This document shows, piece after piece, positions 17,376 to 26,654 of a stretch of 64,000 nucleotides of DNA; position 1 is the stretch's first letter; each line of letters begins with the position of its first letter. Origin of the DNA: CAVZAB01 sp963773155 (GTDB taxonomy: Bacteria; Pseudomonadota; Alphaproteobacteria; Rhizobiales; Beijerinckiaceae). The stretch is from the NCBI GenBank assembly GCA_963773155.1, contig CAVZAB010000011.1:16436-80435 (forward strand). Reading direction: 5' to 3'. A model generated the notes under the pieces. The model had not been told where the DNA came from. It searched no databases and worked only from the letters and a program-made list of their open reading frames with translations. A program made the position numbers and the translations under genes.

Positions 17376-19130
17376 TCAGTCCGGAAGACCGGCTTCACGA
17401 AGTCCGGCAACAATGCGCTCCATTGTAGCCGGCCCAAAGGGTAGCGCATCCCGTATTTTGGAAATCGTTAGCCCGGGATAGTTTTCCGCCAGTTTGCCGG
17501 CTGAGCGCCTGGCTTCTTCCATACGGCCGGCGTGAACGAGCGCAGGCACAAGTACGCGGTAGGCCCAGATTGCGTCTGGATGTTGACTTAAACCCTTTTG
17601 ATTCCATGCGACCGCCTCGTCATATCTGCCCGCGACGAAATGCGCCGCGCCAACTCCAAGGAGACAGATGTAGCCCATCGGGTCGAATGGGCTTAGCCGG
17701 ATAGCACGCTCGAACTGCTCGATCGCAATCTCGGGATGCTCCCTATGGACGTTGAGCCAACCGCTACGATGCCACGCCCAAGCGGAGTTGGGGTCGAGCA
17801 TCACAGCACGTTCCAGATGGGCCGCAGCAATGTCGTAGTCGCGGGCGATGGTGTGAGCAGCACCGAGGATCGCCAGCACCATTGGGTCATCGCGGCTTAT
17901 GGCGGCAGCTCGCTCCGCGAGTGTTAAAGCCTTATCACGTGCCTCATCTGGCGCATCCGTCCAATTGTAGACCGCGCATTGCGCATGGCACCAAGCGGAC
18001 AAGGACAGTGCCAGGGGATAGGTAGGTTCAATCGAGATTGCGCTGTCAAGCAAGGCCCGGGCCATCTCGTTCCGAGCCTTGTTGAGTGACCACACCAAAG
18101 GAAATGCGCGCAAGACATAGTCGTACGCGGCAAGGCTCTGTGGTCGCTCGCGTCGTGCTCGTTCAATTTCCGTTGTGAGAATCGAGGGCTGGATCGCGCC
18201 AACTACACTCTCGGTAATGCGATCCTGCAGGTCGAAGATGTCCGACCGCACGCCTTCATATCTATTCGCCCAAATTTGGTTTCCGGTACCTGCTTCAATG
18301 AGTTGTGCCATTATGCGCACTCGGCTACCCGCCGCACGCACACTGCCCTCGATGAGGTAGTGTACGCCCAACTCGCGTCCAATCTGTTGAGCAGTCGCCG
18401 ACCTCAATTTGTAGTCGGAGGTTGAATTGCGAGCGATAACAAATAGCGACCGAACGCGCGATAGCGCCGCAGTAATCTCTTCCACAATGCCGTCGGCAAA
18501 GTACTCCTGCTCCGGATCACCACTCATGTTCAGGAATGGCAGAACGGCGATCGAGGGCTTGTCGGGCAATGCTAAGGCCGGACGCGCACTTGCCGTGGCC
18601 GCGCCAAGCTGAACCCGGTAGGTCCGCACTGGCTCAGTAATGTTCTTCACAGTCTGGAGGCCGAGGTTCTCCAGGCGGACTTTCACCTTGTTTCGAACTT
18701 GATCATAGGCGGTACCTGAGATCAAAATTCCGCCAGGCTCGGCGAGACCCTCCAACCTTGCCGCTATGTTCACCCCGTCGCCGAAGAGGTCACTGCGCTC
18801 CACCATTACATCACCGAGATTGACGCCAATCCGCAACACGATCTGGTTCTCGTCGGGCCGTTCTAAATTGGCAGCATGCATCTTTTGCTGGAGATCTACG
18901 GCGCATTGCACGGCACTGACGGCGCTTCCAAACTCGACCAACACCCCATCGCCTGTGGACTTGAAGACCCGGCCCTGGTGCTCGGCGACCACCGGCTCAA
19001 GCACAGTCCTACGACGAGACTTGAGCAAGGCCAGCGTTCCTGCCTCGTCCAGTTCCATCATCCGACTGTAGCCAACCACGTCCGCGGCCAGGATTGCGGC
19101 TAGGCGTCGCTGGGTACGTTCTTCAGCCAC
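17376..19130 (-). CDS. class III adenylate cyclase with FlgO-like and TPR domains
   Basis: I chose GTG 19130 (MAEERTQRRLAAILAADVVG), which has AGGAG upstream and matches the usual start of this family; longer in-frame starts run into an IS remnant. The protein is about 584 residues. The cyclase homology domain (about 9-180) has the metal Asp in ADVVGYSRMM and the second in STGDGVLVEF. Next comes a FlgO-like segment (about 215-390: LPDKPSIAVLPFLNMSGDPE, IVEEITAALSRV) and then TPR-like repeats to the end. It likely makes cAMP in response to a cue sensed through the C-terminal part. The same C-terminal modules recur in the regulator at 20772-22364. Confidence 0.85.
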   Translation of the reverse strand: MAEERTQRRLAAILAADVVGYSRMMELDEAGTLALLKSRRRTVLEPVVAEHQGRVFKSTGDGVLVEFGSAVSAVQCAVDLQQKMHAANLERPDENQIVLRIGVNLGDVMVERSDLFGDGVNIAARLEGLAEPGGILISGTAYDQVRNKVKVRLENLGLQTVKNITEPVRTYRVQLGAATASARPALALPDKPSIAVLPFLNMSGDPEQEYFADGIVEEITAALSRVRSLFVIARNSTSDYKLRSATAQQIGRELGVHYLIEGSVRAAGSRVRIMAQLIEAGTGNQIWANRYEGVRSDIFDLQDRITESVVGAIQPSILTTEIERARRERPQSLAAYDYVLRAFPLVWSLNKARNEMARALLDSAISIEPTYPLALSLSAWCHAQCAVYNWTDAPDEARDKALTLAERAAAISRDDPMVLAILGAAHTIARDYDIAAAHLERAVMLDPNSAWAWHRSGWLNVHREHPEIAIEQFERAIRLSPFDPMGYICLLGVGAAHFVAGRYDEAVAWNQKGLSQHPDAIWAYRVLVPALVHAGRMEEARRSAGKLAENYPGLTISKIRDALPFGPATMERIVAGLREAGLPD

Positions 19131-19210
19131 AGTCCACTTCTCTCCTACCCTTTTGCCGGTCCCTTTTACCATGCCGCGACGACCGCGTGTACGGGCTCCG
19201 ACATCCTCGG

Positions 19211-19375
19211 TCAATGGTCACGCCATTGGTAAATCTCTTGCCGCGTAACGTCGTGCCGACGGGCGAGCTCCGCCACGCTTATCCCTTCAGACTCGGGATC
19301 CGCAACGATCCGCTGCTTGTCGTCCGTCGACCAGTGCCGGCGCCGCTCAATACCCGTCAAAATCTCCTGCCGCAC
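19211..19375 (-). pseudogene. IS66-type OrfA (TnpA) N-terminal remnant
   Basis: Read from GTG 19375 it gives RQEILTGIERRRHWSTDDKQ and then RIVADPESEGISVAELARRH, DVTRQEIYQWRDH and a stop. This is the helix-turn-helix N terminus of IS66-family OrfA (normally over 100 residues), ending prematurely after 54 residues. No IS66 OrfB or OrfC is nearby, so it is a dead fragment. It abuts the upstream region of the cyclase gene. Confidence 0.75.
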
Positions 19376-20203
19376 TGCTCGCCCCGCTAAGGATGTCCAG
19401 ACCGACGTCGCTTGCGACGCATGTTAGCCTAATAGGCTCAGCAGGATAAGGCGGCCCAGATCGGCCGCTTTCGGAAAGGCTTGGTCTTGATCTCACGCGC
19501 CCCGATCGAAGTCGGGTCACAAGCTGGAACCGCACTGCAGAGCGCGGCGCTGCGCCGCATGATCGGCGCGCGCGAAATATTCGCAGTATGATCATTGGAT
19601 GCGTTAGCGGCCCGTTGCGCATTTGGTCAGGTGGTCAAGTGAATTGACGAATGATTTGTGCCGCATGTTCCCAGCGAAAGCGCGCTTACTCGCACCTGCC
19701 GAAGCTCGCCTTGTCTTTCAACCATGGATGCGCGATAGCGGTGAGACCAGCGCACTCGACCCCGCCCCGGGGGCTCTCCAGGATGACACCCCGGGGTCAG
19801 CCCTTCCCCGACCATCCTGGACACCCGGCGACCATTGGAGTCCCACCCGCTGCCGCGACGAATGTTGGCCTTGTCGTTTCCGCAGAGACTTTTTGCGGTG
19901 CGGCAATCGTTCCCGGAGCCACCTACCCCACCAGCGCCCGATCCGCGTGGGGCTAGAGGACTCAGGGAAGCCCCAGGGCGGCGAATGCGCGACGCGTTTT
20001 TCCTCCAAGCGACTCATCAACTCGCCGAGGTGGATGACTGACTGTCAGATCGCTTCCAAAGACGACCCCAGTGTCGCGTCCAGCAACTGGGAAAAAGGTC
20101 CGGGGGGTCGTGGGACAGGCAAAGCGGTTCTCCGAGGAAATTACCGACGGATTGAAGCGATCGAGCGAGGTTGTGAAGCAGCTGGCACTTGAGGGGTTAC
20201 GCG
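19376..20203. other. gene-free mosaic region
   Basis: Open frames here are long but lack family features. The region carries the right copy of the long inverted repeat (19834-19866). I read it as scar sequence between the IS66 and IS630 fragments. Confidence 0.4.
19834..19866 (-). repeat. 33-nt inverted repeat, right copy
   Basis: It reads ATTGGAGTCCCACCCG at the left end and CGCGACGAATGTT at the right, the reverse complement of 16741-16773 with 31 of 33 positions identical. Confidence 0.75.
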
Positions 20204-20580
20204 CTAGTGTGCCAATTCTGACGCTTGTTTCGCGCGAGCGACTTCTTCGAGGATTTCACTTGCGGATTTAGTCCAGACATACGGTTTTGGATCCACGTTG
20301 TGGTTGTCAAGGTAATTCATGACTGCGTTCTCCAGTTCGGCGACACTTTTGAACACGCCGCGGCGGATCCGCTTTTCGGTGATCTCAGCGAAGAATCGCT
20401 CGACCATGTTCAGCCAGGAGACCGAGGTCGGGATGAAATGGAGATGGAAGCGCCGATGCAGCTTTAGCCAACGCGTGACCGCGACGGCTTTACGGGTGGC
20501 GTAGTTGTCGATGATTAGGTGCAGGTCGAGATGGGCCGGCGTCTGTTTGTCGATCGTCTTGAGAAAGCGCAGTGTCGAAC
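20204..20580 (-). pseudogene. IS630-family transposase, C-terminal fragment
   Basis: The minus frame reads LRFLKTIDKQTPAHLDLHLI, then IDNYATRKAVAVTRWL, SVSWLNMVERFFAEITEKRI and a C-terminal tail. These are the second Asp (IIDNYA) and the last Glu (NMVERFFAEIT) regions of the IS630/Tc1-mariner DDE domain. The N-terminal DNA-binding part and first Asp are absent, because the sequence upstream switches to recombinase-like coding sequence. The element is inactive. Confidence 0.75.
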
Positions 20581-20700
20581 TCGGCCGCATCAAAGATCGG
20601 CGGCACCGCCATCTCGACCACCTCGCCATCAACTCCTGGTCGGTAATGTCGGTTATTGTCAATAGCGGACGAGGACGCGAACATGGCAATGTCGACGCGA
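20570..20700 (-). pseudogene. serine recombinase fragment
   Basis: In the minus frame ending at 20490, codons over this interval read NRHYRPGVDGEVVEMAVPPI then FDAAEFD. This resembles the Recombinase-domain strand found in large serine recombinases (VEMAVPPIIxxxxFE). The frame then loses sense where the IS630 fragment begins. Only about 40 residues survive, so the assignment is tentative. Confidence 0.4.
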
Positions 20701-20771
20701 TTTGATCCATTGCACATAAGGTGGCGAGGGGCCAAGAACGTGTGAAGGCGCGGTCCACCCCCGCCCTATGA

Positions 20772-22364
20772 TCAACACACACGTCGGCGCTCGGCTAGGG
20801 CGGCAGGCCGGCCGCAACGCCAAGCTGCCGTCAAGGCTTCAGCCAGAGCCGGCACGATACCAATGGCGGCGCAGTATCCACGTGAACTGAAGGACGGCTG
20901 CAGCGCCAGCACGTGCGCGGCGGCGGCTTTGGCTTCCTCCGTTCGCCCGAGCTTGGCAAGCGCCGCTGCCAGGAGGCTGTGGGTCACGCTGAAGCTTGGA
21001 TTGGACAGGACGGCGCGACGGGCGGCATTCGCCGCTTCGTCGTACCGCGCACATGGAAATGGCCGATGGCGACGGCCTGGTGATCCCGCAAAGGCAAGCC
21101 GGTCTACAGGGCTGAGCCGCAACGCACGCTCCGCCCAATCGATGGCGCGCTCCGCCTCGCCGGCGTAGGCCAGGACAATGCCGCCAAGAAAGAGCGTGAG
21201 GGCGGATGACGGGCTAAGCGCAAGCGCCCGCTCGAACGCTTCACCGGCCGCAACGCGATCATGCTCCACCAGCCCGATGACGAATGCGCCCAGCGCCAGC
21301 GCAGTCGCGTCGTCGCGACCATGGGTGACGGCAGCGCGAGCGTGGCGGATGGCCGCAAGCCGGTTGCTCTCCTTGAATCCGGCTCGGACGAACAGGAACT
21401 GGTGGCACCAGGCGAGCAAGCCGTGGGCGCCCGCGTAGTCGGCCTCCAGCGCCAGCGCCCGCTCGAGCAGCGGCACCGCCTTGGCTGCCTCCTCCGGCGC
21501 CGCTATGTAGACGTGAGGAAGGGCGCGCAGAACGAGATCGTAGGCGTCGAGATTGTCCGGCCTTTTGCGCTTGACGCGCTCGATTTCCGCATCGCGCAAA
21601 CTCGGCTCGATTGCACCCACCACGCTCAACGTGATTTCGTCCTGCAGCGCGAAAATGTCGTCGAGACGGCTGTCGTAGCGTTGCGCCCAAAGATGAATGC
21701 CGGTTTCGGCCTCCACGAGTTGGGCACTGATCCGAACGCGCTCGCCCGCCTTGCGGACGCTGCCTTCCAGTACGTAGCGCACGCCCAGTTCGCGACCGAC
21801 CCGCTTCACGTCCACGGGCTGTCCCTTGTAGGTGAAGGTGGAATTGCGCGCGATCACGAACAGCCACTTGATGCGCGAGAGTCCAGTGATGATGTCCTCC
21901 ACCATCCCGTCGGCGAAGTAGTCCTGCGCCGGATCGCCGCTCAGGTTCTGGAACGGCAGGACGGCGATCGAAGGCTTGTCCGGCAAGGCCAATCCGGGCG
22001 GCGCGCCCTCGGCTCGCGCGTTCCGCTGGGTGGCCGCCGCCGCGCCGCTCGCTCGCGTCGTGACGTCGGCGGCAAGCAGGAAACCCCGCCGCTGGACGGT
22101 GCGAATGATCGCCTGCTTCTCGCCACTGTCGCCGATCGCCCGGCGGGCGGCGTTGATGCGGCTGTTCAGTGCCGCGTCCGATACGGCGCGGCCGTTCCAG
22201 ACACGCTCGATCAGCTCATCCTTGCTGACGACCCGGTTGGCGTTCTGCGCAAGGTGGAGGAGCAGGTCGAATACCTGCGGCTCCACGTGAACGACACCGC
22301 CGTTGCCGCCCCTGAGCTCCCGTCGGTCGGTGTCGAGCAGGAATTTATCGAATTGAAACAGCAC
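20772..22364 (-). CDS. winged-helix (OmpR/ToxR-type) regulator with FlgO-like and TPR domains
   Basis: The protein is about 530 residues from GTG 22364. An N-terminal Trans_reg_C winged helix (about 1-105: FDKFLLDTDRRELRGGNG, DELIERVWNGRAVSDAALNS) is followed by a FlgO-like segment (GLALPDKPSIAVLPFQNLSG, FADGMVEDIITGLSRI) and TPR-like repeats. The architecture is that of CadC/ToxR-like soluble one-component regulators. About 14 residues near 21050-21090 read GSPGRRHRPFPCARYDE; in the next frame the same bases read HQAVAIGHFHV, the expected TPR sense. A pair of compensating indels is therefore likely. It is divergent from the cupin gene, its likeliest target. Confidence 0.8.
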   Translation of the reverse strand: MLFQFDKFLLDTDRRELRGGNGGVVHVEPQVFDLLLHLAQNANRVVSKDELIERVWNGRAVSDAALNSRINAARRAIGDSGEKQAIIRTVQRRGFLLAADVTTRASGAAAATQRNARAEGAPPGLALPDKPSIAVLPFQNLSGDPAQDYFADGMVEDIITGLSRIKWLFVIARNSTFTYKGQPVDVKRVGRELGVRYVLEGSVRKAGERVRISAQLVEAETGIHLWAQRYDSRLDDIFALQDEITLSVVGAIEPSLRDAEIERVKRKRPDNLDAYDLVLRALPHVYIAAPEEAAKAVPLLERALALEADYAGAHGLLAWCHQFLFVRAGFKESNRLAAIRHARAAVTHGRDDATALALGAFVIGLVEHDRVAAGEAFERALALSPSSALTLFLGGIVLAYAGEAERAIDWAERALRLSPVDRLAFAGSPGRRHRPFPCARYDEAANAARRAVLSNPSFSVTHSLLAAALAKLGRTEEAKAAAAHVLALQPSFSSRGYCAAIGIVPALAEALTAAWRCGRPAALAERRRVC

Positions 22365-22499
22365 TTTGTCCGTCTTTCGCAGTTCTCAAGCGAATAACCA
22401 GCAAATCCGCCGCGAACCACAAGATCGCCCGAAAGCCTTTGCGCGGGCAAGCGCACACAATGCCCGCGTCACCTATCCGATAACCGCCAGGAGGAAGCC

Positions 22500-22919
22500 A
22501 TGCTCGACACAGTAAAGCCCGTCTCATATGCCGCCCGCGCCACCGACGAACGCGTGACGTATCTGCGTATCTACGCCGATGCCGAGGGCGAAACGCACAT
22601 GGAAGAGGTCGACATCGCGTTGCTGCCCCGAGCCTTCTTCAACGGCCATCCGCCATTGCGTCTGACGGAGACGCTTGCGGCGACCGGCTGCAACATCTGC
22701 CGGGTGCCCGCCGGAATGGGAGTGGTGGATTGGCACAACCCGCCGCGTCGCGAGCTCGTGATCTGGCTCACCGGCGAGGTGGAATTCGAGACGAGCGATG
22801 GCGACATTCGCCGGCTCGCCGCCGGCAGCATTGTGCTGGCGGAAGACAGGACCGGCAAAGGTCACATTTCCCGTCATCCCGCCGAGGGCCAGCTGGTCGT
22901 CCACGTCGACCTTTGTTAA
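22500..22919 (+). CDS. cupin-domain protein
   Basis: The protein has 139 residues. ATG 22500 follows an excellent AGGAGGA. The centre holds a cupin barrel: GCNICRVPAGMGVVDWHNPP carries a His of motif 1, ELVIWLTGEVEFETSDGDIR the second strand pair, and LAAGSIVLAEDRTGKGHISR the motif-2 region with its His. It is short and has no other domain. It lies divergently to a winged-helix regulator with a 135-base spacer, so regulation by that protein is plausible. Substrate unknown. Confidence 0.7.
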   Translation: MLDTVKPVSYAARATDERVTYLRIYADAEGETHMEEVDIALLPRAFFNGHPPLRLTETLAATGCNICRVPAGMGVVDWHNPPRRELVIWLTGEVEFETSDGDIRRLAAGSIVLAEDRTGKGHISRHPAEGQLVVHVDLC

Positions 22920-23354
22920 GACGCCATGTGATGCATCAGTGCTGACCGCGCGATGATTTCGTCTACCTCTGGACGAAATTGCCCGGCGCCGACAGGAAAC
23001 CCAACTGGATGCGTGCGAACGCCAGCATAGCGGGTCGCCGAACACCGCTCACCAATTTCGAACAGTATCCGACCTCCTGCCTCGTCGGGCATTGTTTGGC
23101 GGTGTCAGGTGAGTTGACGTAGAACGGACCGGATGGGTACCAACTCGCCGGCAGCGGCGAGCGGAAAAAGGCCTCGAGCGCCGCTAGATGGAGCAGCCGG
23201 AATAGGCGGCTGGGGTCACTCGTTGAAACGGACGACCCCCTTCCGGGCCGCCCGTTTCATCACCTCACAAAGTCAGAGTAAGTTGCTTCAGTGGCCACCC
23301 CCGCTCTTGAGCTGCCGCCGGTTCACGTCGATCACGACGAGCACGTCTTGCCGG
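22920..23354. other. intergenic, no gene seen
   Basis: This spacer lies between the cupin gene and the end of the sulfatase gene. Frames here have no recognisable protein sense. No hairpin of note is seen. Confidence 0.35.
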
Positions 23355-25082
23355 TCATTGGCTCGGGTGCTTATTAGCCATCTGCTTCACCTGTTGCAGA
23401 ACCTGAACAAGGTTGTAGCTTTCCGGATCTTGTAGCGGCGGGAACGCTGCGTAGGATTCAAGTTCCTTCAGCCACAATTGCTGCCCAACGGGCAGCATGT
23501 TCCAGTTGTAAATGTAGGCGGTACTCGGGGCGGCCAGCGCACCGCCGATGGACATCACGGCCTTCTGGTCTCCGCCTACGGCCTGTTCGAAGGGATCGCG
23601 CCTGATGTTCTGGACCTGGGCCCATCCATACTGCTGTGGACCCAAGAGCGCGGAAGCAGAGCCCGAACCCTCCATCGTGAAGTAGATCTTCCAGTTCTTG
23701 TACCGCACCGCGGACGGCGTCGCCCCAGTGTAGTAGTAGAACACGTCGCGCGCCGATGTTTCCGACTTGCCTTCAAGGTAGTCGCGCTGGTTCACGCCAT
23801 CGAGGGTGGTCTTGACGATGCCGGGATACGCGCCCTTCTCGATCTGCGCCTTCAGGTCGTTGCCCTTAGGGCCTCCGGCGATATCTACTAATGTCGGCAA
23901 CCAGTCGAGCGACGCGAAGATCTCGGTCTTCATCGTACCCGGTTTGATGTGACCCGGCCAGCGGATGACGAGCGGCACGCGCATGCCGCCTTCCCAAGTC
24001 GTCAACTTGTCGGCCTTAAAAGGCGTGATGCCGCCATCCGGGAAGGTTTGGGTTTGCGCGCCATTGTCGGTGGTAACGACGATGATGGTGTTGTCGAGCT
24101 GGCCCATGTCCTCCAACTTCTTCATCACGTACCCGATGTTGTCGTCCATCTGCTTCATGCCGGCTTCCTGGATTCCCCAGTCCTTGCCGCCTTCCTCACC
24201 CAGCATCGCCTGGTATTTCGGCGACAGCACCGTCGTGACGTGCATGCGCGCAGGGTTGTACCAAACAAAGAACGGCTTGTTGGTCTTCTTGGGGTCGTTG
24301 CGATCGAGGAAGTCGATCACCTTGGCGGAGATTTCTTCATCCACGGTTTTCGACCTCTCCAGCGTCAGCGGGCCCTCGTCCTTGCAGGTCTGGCTCTTCG
24401 CAGTACCATCGGACGAGTTGCACCAGAGCACAGGCCGCGGAGGCGTCAGACAAGTCGTAGTCTTCGGATCCACGGCGCCTGGAACCTCGGGCAGCCCGGG
24501 GATCGGCGTATTCTTGCACGGCGGCGCGAAGCCCTGCTGAGTTGGGCTCTTATTGATGTCGGGGAAGCTCACCTGTTCCATGGCATCCAAGTGGTAGAGA
24601 TAGCCCCAGTACTCCTGGAAGCCGTGCGCCGTCGGCAGCGCGTCGGTGTGGTCGCCAAGATGGTTCTTGCCGAACTCGCCGGTGGTGTAGCCGAGGTCGA
24701 GCAGAAACTTGGCGAGTGCCGGAGTACCTGGCCGCAAGTAGGATGGGCTACCAGGGAGCTGCGGCGGGATCATTCCGGTGCGCAGCGGATTCATGCCGGT
24801 AAAGAAGGCGTTGCGCCCAGCGGTGCAGCTCTGCTCGGCGTAGTAGGTCATAAATTTCGCGCCCTCATTTGCGATGCGGTCAATGTTGGGCGTTTCGCCC
24901 AGCCCCAGACCTTGCTGGTAGCTGACGAACTGCATCCAGCCGATGTCGTCGCCCATGATGAACATGATGTTGGGTTTGGTGGGGGCCTGGGCACTTGCCG
25001 GCGAAAGAGCCATGGCCAATAGGCCCAGCGGGAAGGCCAAGGTTCCGAGCGTGCGCCTCAGCGCGCGTAATCCACTTATCAT
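23355..25082 (-). CDS. exported arylsulfatase-type sulfatase with CTAGR active-site motif
   Basis: ATG 25082 (MISGLRALRRTLGTLAF) has GAGAGG upstream and starts a signal peptide ending near SPASAQA; the mature protein begins close to APTKPNIMFIMGDDIGW with metal Asp at about 45-46. The protein is 575 residues. The formylglycine site reads CTAGR (about 86-90), a C-x-A-x-R variant rather than the usual CxPxR. Further motifs are GKNHLGD and VTTDNGAQ (metal/sulfate pocket). It should hydrolyse sulfate or related esters in the periplasm. No maturase gene (FGE or anSME) is in the window. A fragment of an outer-membrane-barrel gene lies just upstream. Confidence 0.85.
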   Translation of the reverse strand: MISGLRALRRTLGTLAFPLGLLAMALSPASAQAPTKPNIMFIMGDDIGWMQFVSYQQGLGLGETPNIDRIANEGAKFMTYYAEQSCTAGRNAFFTGMNPLRTGMIPPQLPGSPSYLRPGTPALAKFLLDLGYTTGEFGKNHLGDHTDALPTAHGFQEYWGYLYHLDAMEQVSFPDINKSPTQQGFAPPCKNTPIPGLPEVPGAVDPKTTTCLTPPRPVLWCNSSDGTAKSQTCKDEGPLTLERSKTVDEEISAKVIDFLDRNDPKKTNKPFFVWYNPARMHVTTVLSPKYQAMLGEEGGKDWGIQEAGMKQMDDNIGYVMKKLEDMGQLDNTIIVVTTDNGAQTQTFPDGGITPFKADKLTTWEGGMRVPLVIRWPGHIKPGTMKTEIFASLDWLPTLVDIAGGPKGNDLKAQIEKGAYPGIVKTTLDGVNQRDYLEGKSETSARDVFYYYTGATPSAVRYKNWKIYFTMEGSGSASALLGPQQYGWAQVQNIRRDPFEQAVGGDQKAVMSIGGALAAPSTAYIYNWNMLPVGQQLWLKELESYAAFPPLQDPESYNLVQVLQQVKQMANKHPSQ

Positions 25083-25282
25083 CACTTTCCTCTCTGTTGT
25101 GGTCGTGAGCGGGCAATACTGAATCCGACTTCGACGTTGGGCCGCAATTACGACGGTTCGGTAACGAGATCCAAAGCCCCCTATAAGACAGTAACGCCGG
25201 TTCGCCGTAGAATCCATAGCCAGACGCCGCTCGAGCCGCTCGGTGACACCCGCTCCAGACCCCTCCCGGCTCTGCAAGGCGA

Positions 25283-25495
25283 CTATTCGACCGAGCCCTG
25301 CGGGGTCTCAAGCGGGGCAAGATAGCCGCGGCTTCTCGGCCGTTTCGCAAACCCTAGATCGGGGTAATATTCACGTGCCACAACTCGGGATGGGCGGGAT
25401 AGAACAAGAGCTGGGTTGACATCGCTCAGCCCAAATTCGCGATTGTCGAACGGCGCCGGCCCGTTCGGTGTCTTACCCGAATCCACATCCAACAA
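25283..25495 (-). pseudogene. outer-membrane barrel protein fragment
   Basis: The minus frame contains APFDNREFGLSDVNPALVLS. This matches the intact gene at 38446-39366 (TPFDGRESGLGDINPTLFLS) and no other part is recognisable. It looks like a relic of a second copy of that barrel gene placed beside the sulfatase. Confidence 0.55.
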
Positions 25496-25688
25496 TTCAA
25501 ACCAGTCCGCCGGTCCGACTAACTTGGCAAGATGACGGCTCCAGCGCGGGTCGAACCGGTCCTCGGGGCTGACCAGGGCTTTCGGCAGAGGGAAGGGGTG
25601 GTGGGTCTAGAGATATTGCGAGGCACACAGGCTAGGAAAATATAGCCTGCGGCAGGAGCAGTAACCGCAGACCACCTAAAGAATAATA

Positions 25689-25910
25689 CTACCTACCACA
25701 TTGATTTAGCACCGGAAACTGATCTAAGATTTTGTCATAGCGCGACGCTTGGAGACGCCTTGGCTCCAGCCGGTTCAAGGTTGGCTTGCCGGCAAACGGC
25801 GCACAGTCCTTGCGCCGCGCGGCGTGCTTGCCGGCCAGCACTGCCGTGACAAGATCGTGGCGTAGCTCGTCGTGGTCATTCAAATCTTCGTAGCCGAGCG
25901 CGACCACCTC
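25689..25910 (-). pseudogene. IS1380-family transposase fragment
   Basis: The minus frame reads VVALGYEDLNDHDELRHDLV, then KDCAPFAGKPTLNRLEPRRL and a RYDKI tail. This is the highly conserved segment of IS1380 transposases (ALGYEDLNDHD ... LAGKSTLNRLE). The N terminus and the DDE core beyond it are missing. Confidence 0.75.
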
Positions 25911-26126
25911 GGAAGGCGAGTTTGATCGCTGACGCGGCCTGAAACTGCCGCAGCAATCACAGCGGGACCAATAGTTGTCCTCAAATCAGCCGCAGCATTC
26001 GCAGGAACTCGACATTGCTGAGAAGCGGCCCACCGCCGGCTGAAGCATAAGACGCCCGCAGCCCATCCAATACGCCATAGGAAAACGCTGCAGCGCGGGT
26101 TCCACCCTAGGAAAAGGAAAGTCCGA

Positions 26127-26393
26127 TCACACAAGTCCGTCATCGGAAGATGGAATATCACTAGGTTCGCGTTCAGCTATGGGGCAGCCCGATGGACCAT
26201 TGGCGGGAGCCCAATCTGGTGTCGCACAACCGGTTGCAATAAGGGAGCCCATCAGGACGACGACTAGCCACCGCCGCGTCCGGACCTGCAAACCGCATAT
26301 CGTAGCCAAAACCCCAGAACGAGCGAGCCACCAGCCCGTCCTTCTTTCCCGAAAATATTGACTGGCTAAAAAGCTAATCTTCGCTGAGGTCAC
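26127..26393 (-). CDS. possible small lipoprotein
   Basis: The frame encodes 88 residues. Its centre reads RRWLVVVLMGSLIATGCATP, a basic-hydrophobic segment with a lipobox-like IATGC. The N-terminal extension before this is unlikely to be real and the true start may lie near the RTRRW segment. There is no family match that I recognise and it lies in a relic-rich region, so confidence is low. Confidence 0.25.
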   Translation of the reverse strand: MTSAKISFLASQYFRERRTGWWLARSGVLATICGLQVRTRRWLVVVLMGSLIATGCATPDWAPANGPSGCPIAEREPSDIPSSDDGLV

Positions 26394-26654
26394 CCAGGCG
26401 CCATCGTTCTAGTCCAAATCTGCAGGTATTCCGCGTTTTGAGCAATAGAGAAATCCGATGGAGGCAGACTGCTCGACAGACATCGCAGCCGAAGGAAGCG
26501 ATCTAATCCGCGTCTCGCTCCGCCTCGCTCATACGCGGCGGCAGATCTCCACGGTTGCGTTGACGATCGACTGCTATTGTGTGAAATACCGTCGGGATTG
26601 CTCACGGGGGCAGGCTTATGTTGCTAAACCCTTCAGCGGTGCCGCCCTGCTCGA

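Larger units (their letters stand above)
25496..26654. other. relic-rich region without an intact gene
   Basis: The only supported items are an IS1380 transposase relic (25689-25910) and a weak lipoprotein candidate (26127-26393). The remaining sequence has no recognisable coding sense. Confidence 0.4.

Noticed and set aside
19623..20192. 189-residue plus-strand frame
   Set aside because: It spans the inverted-repeat copy and scar sequence, is rich in Arg/Pro/Cys and matches no family.
21261..22397. 378-residue plus-strand frame
   Set aside because: It is the antisense shadow of the winged-helix/TPR regulator.
23949..25022. 357-residue plus-strand frame
   Set aside because: It is the antisense shadow of the sulfatase gene, whose motifs and signal peptide are clear.
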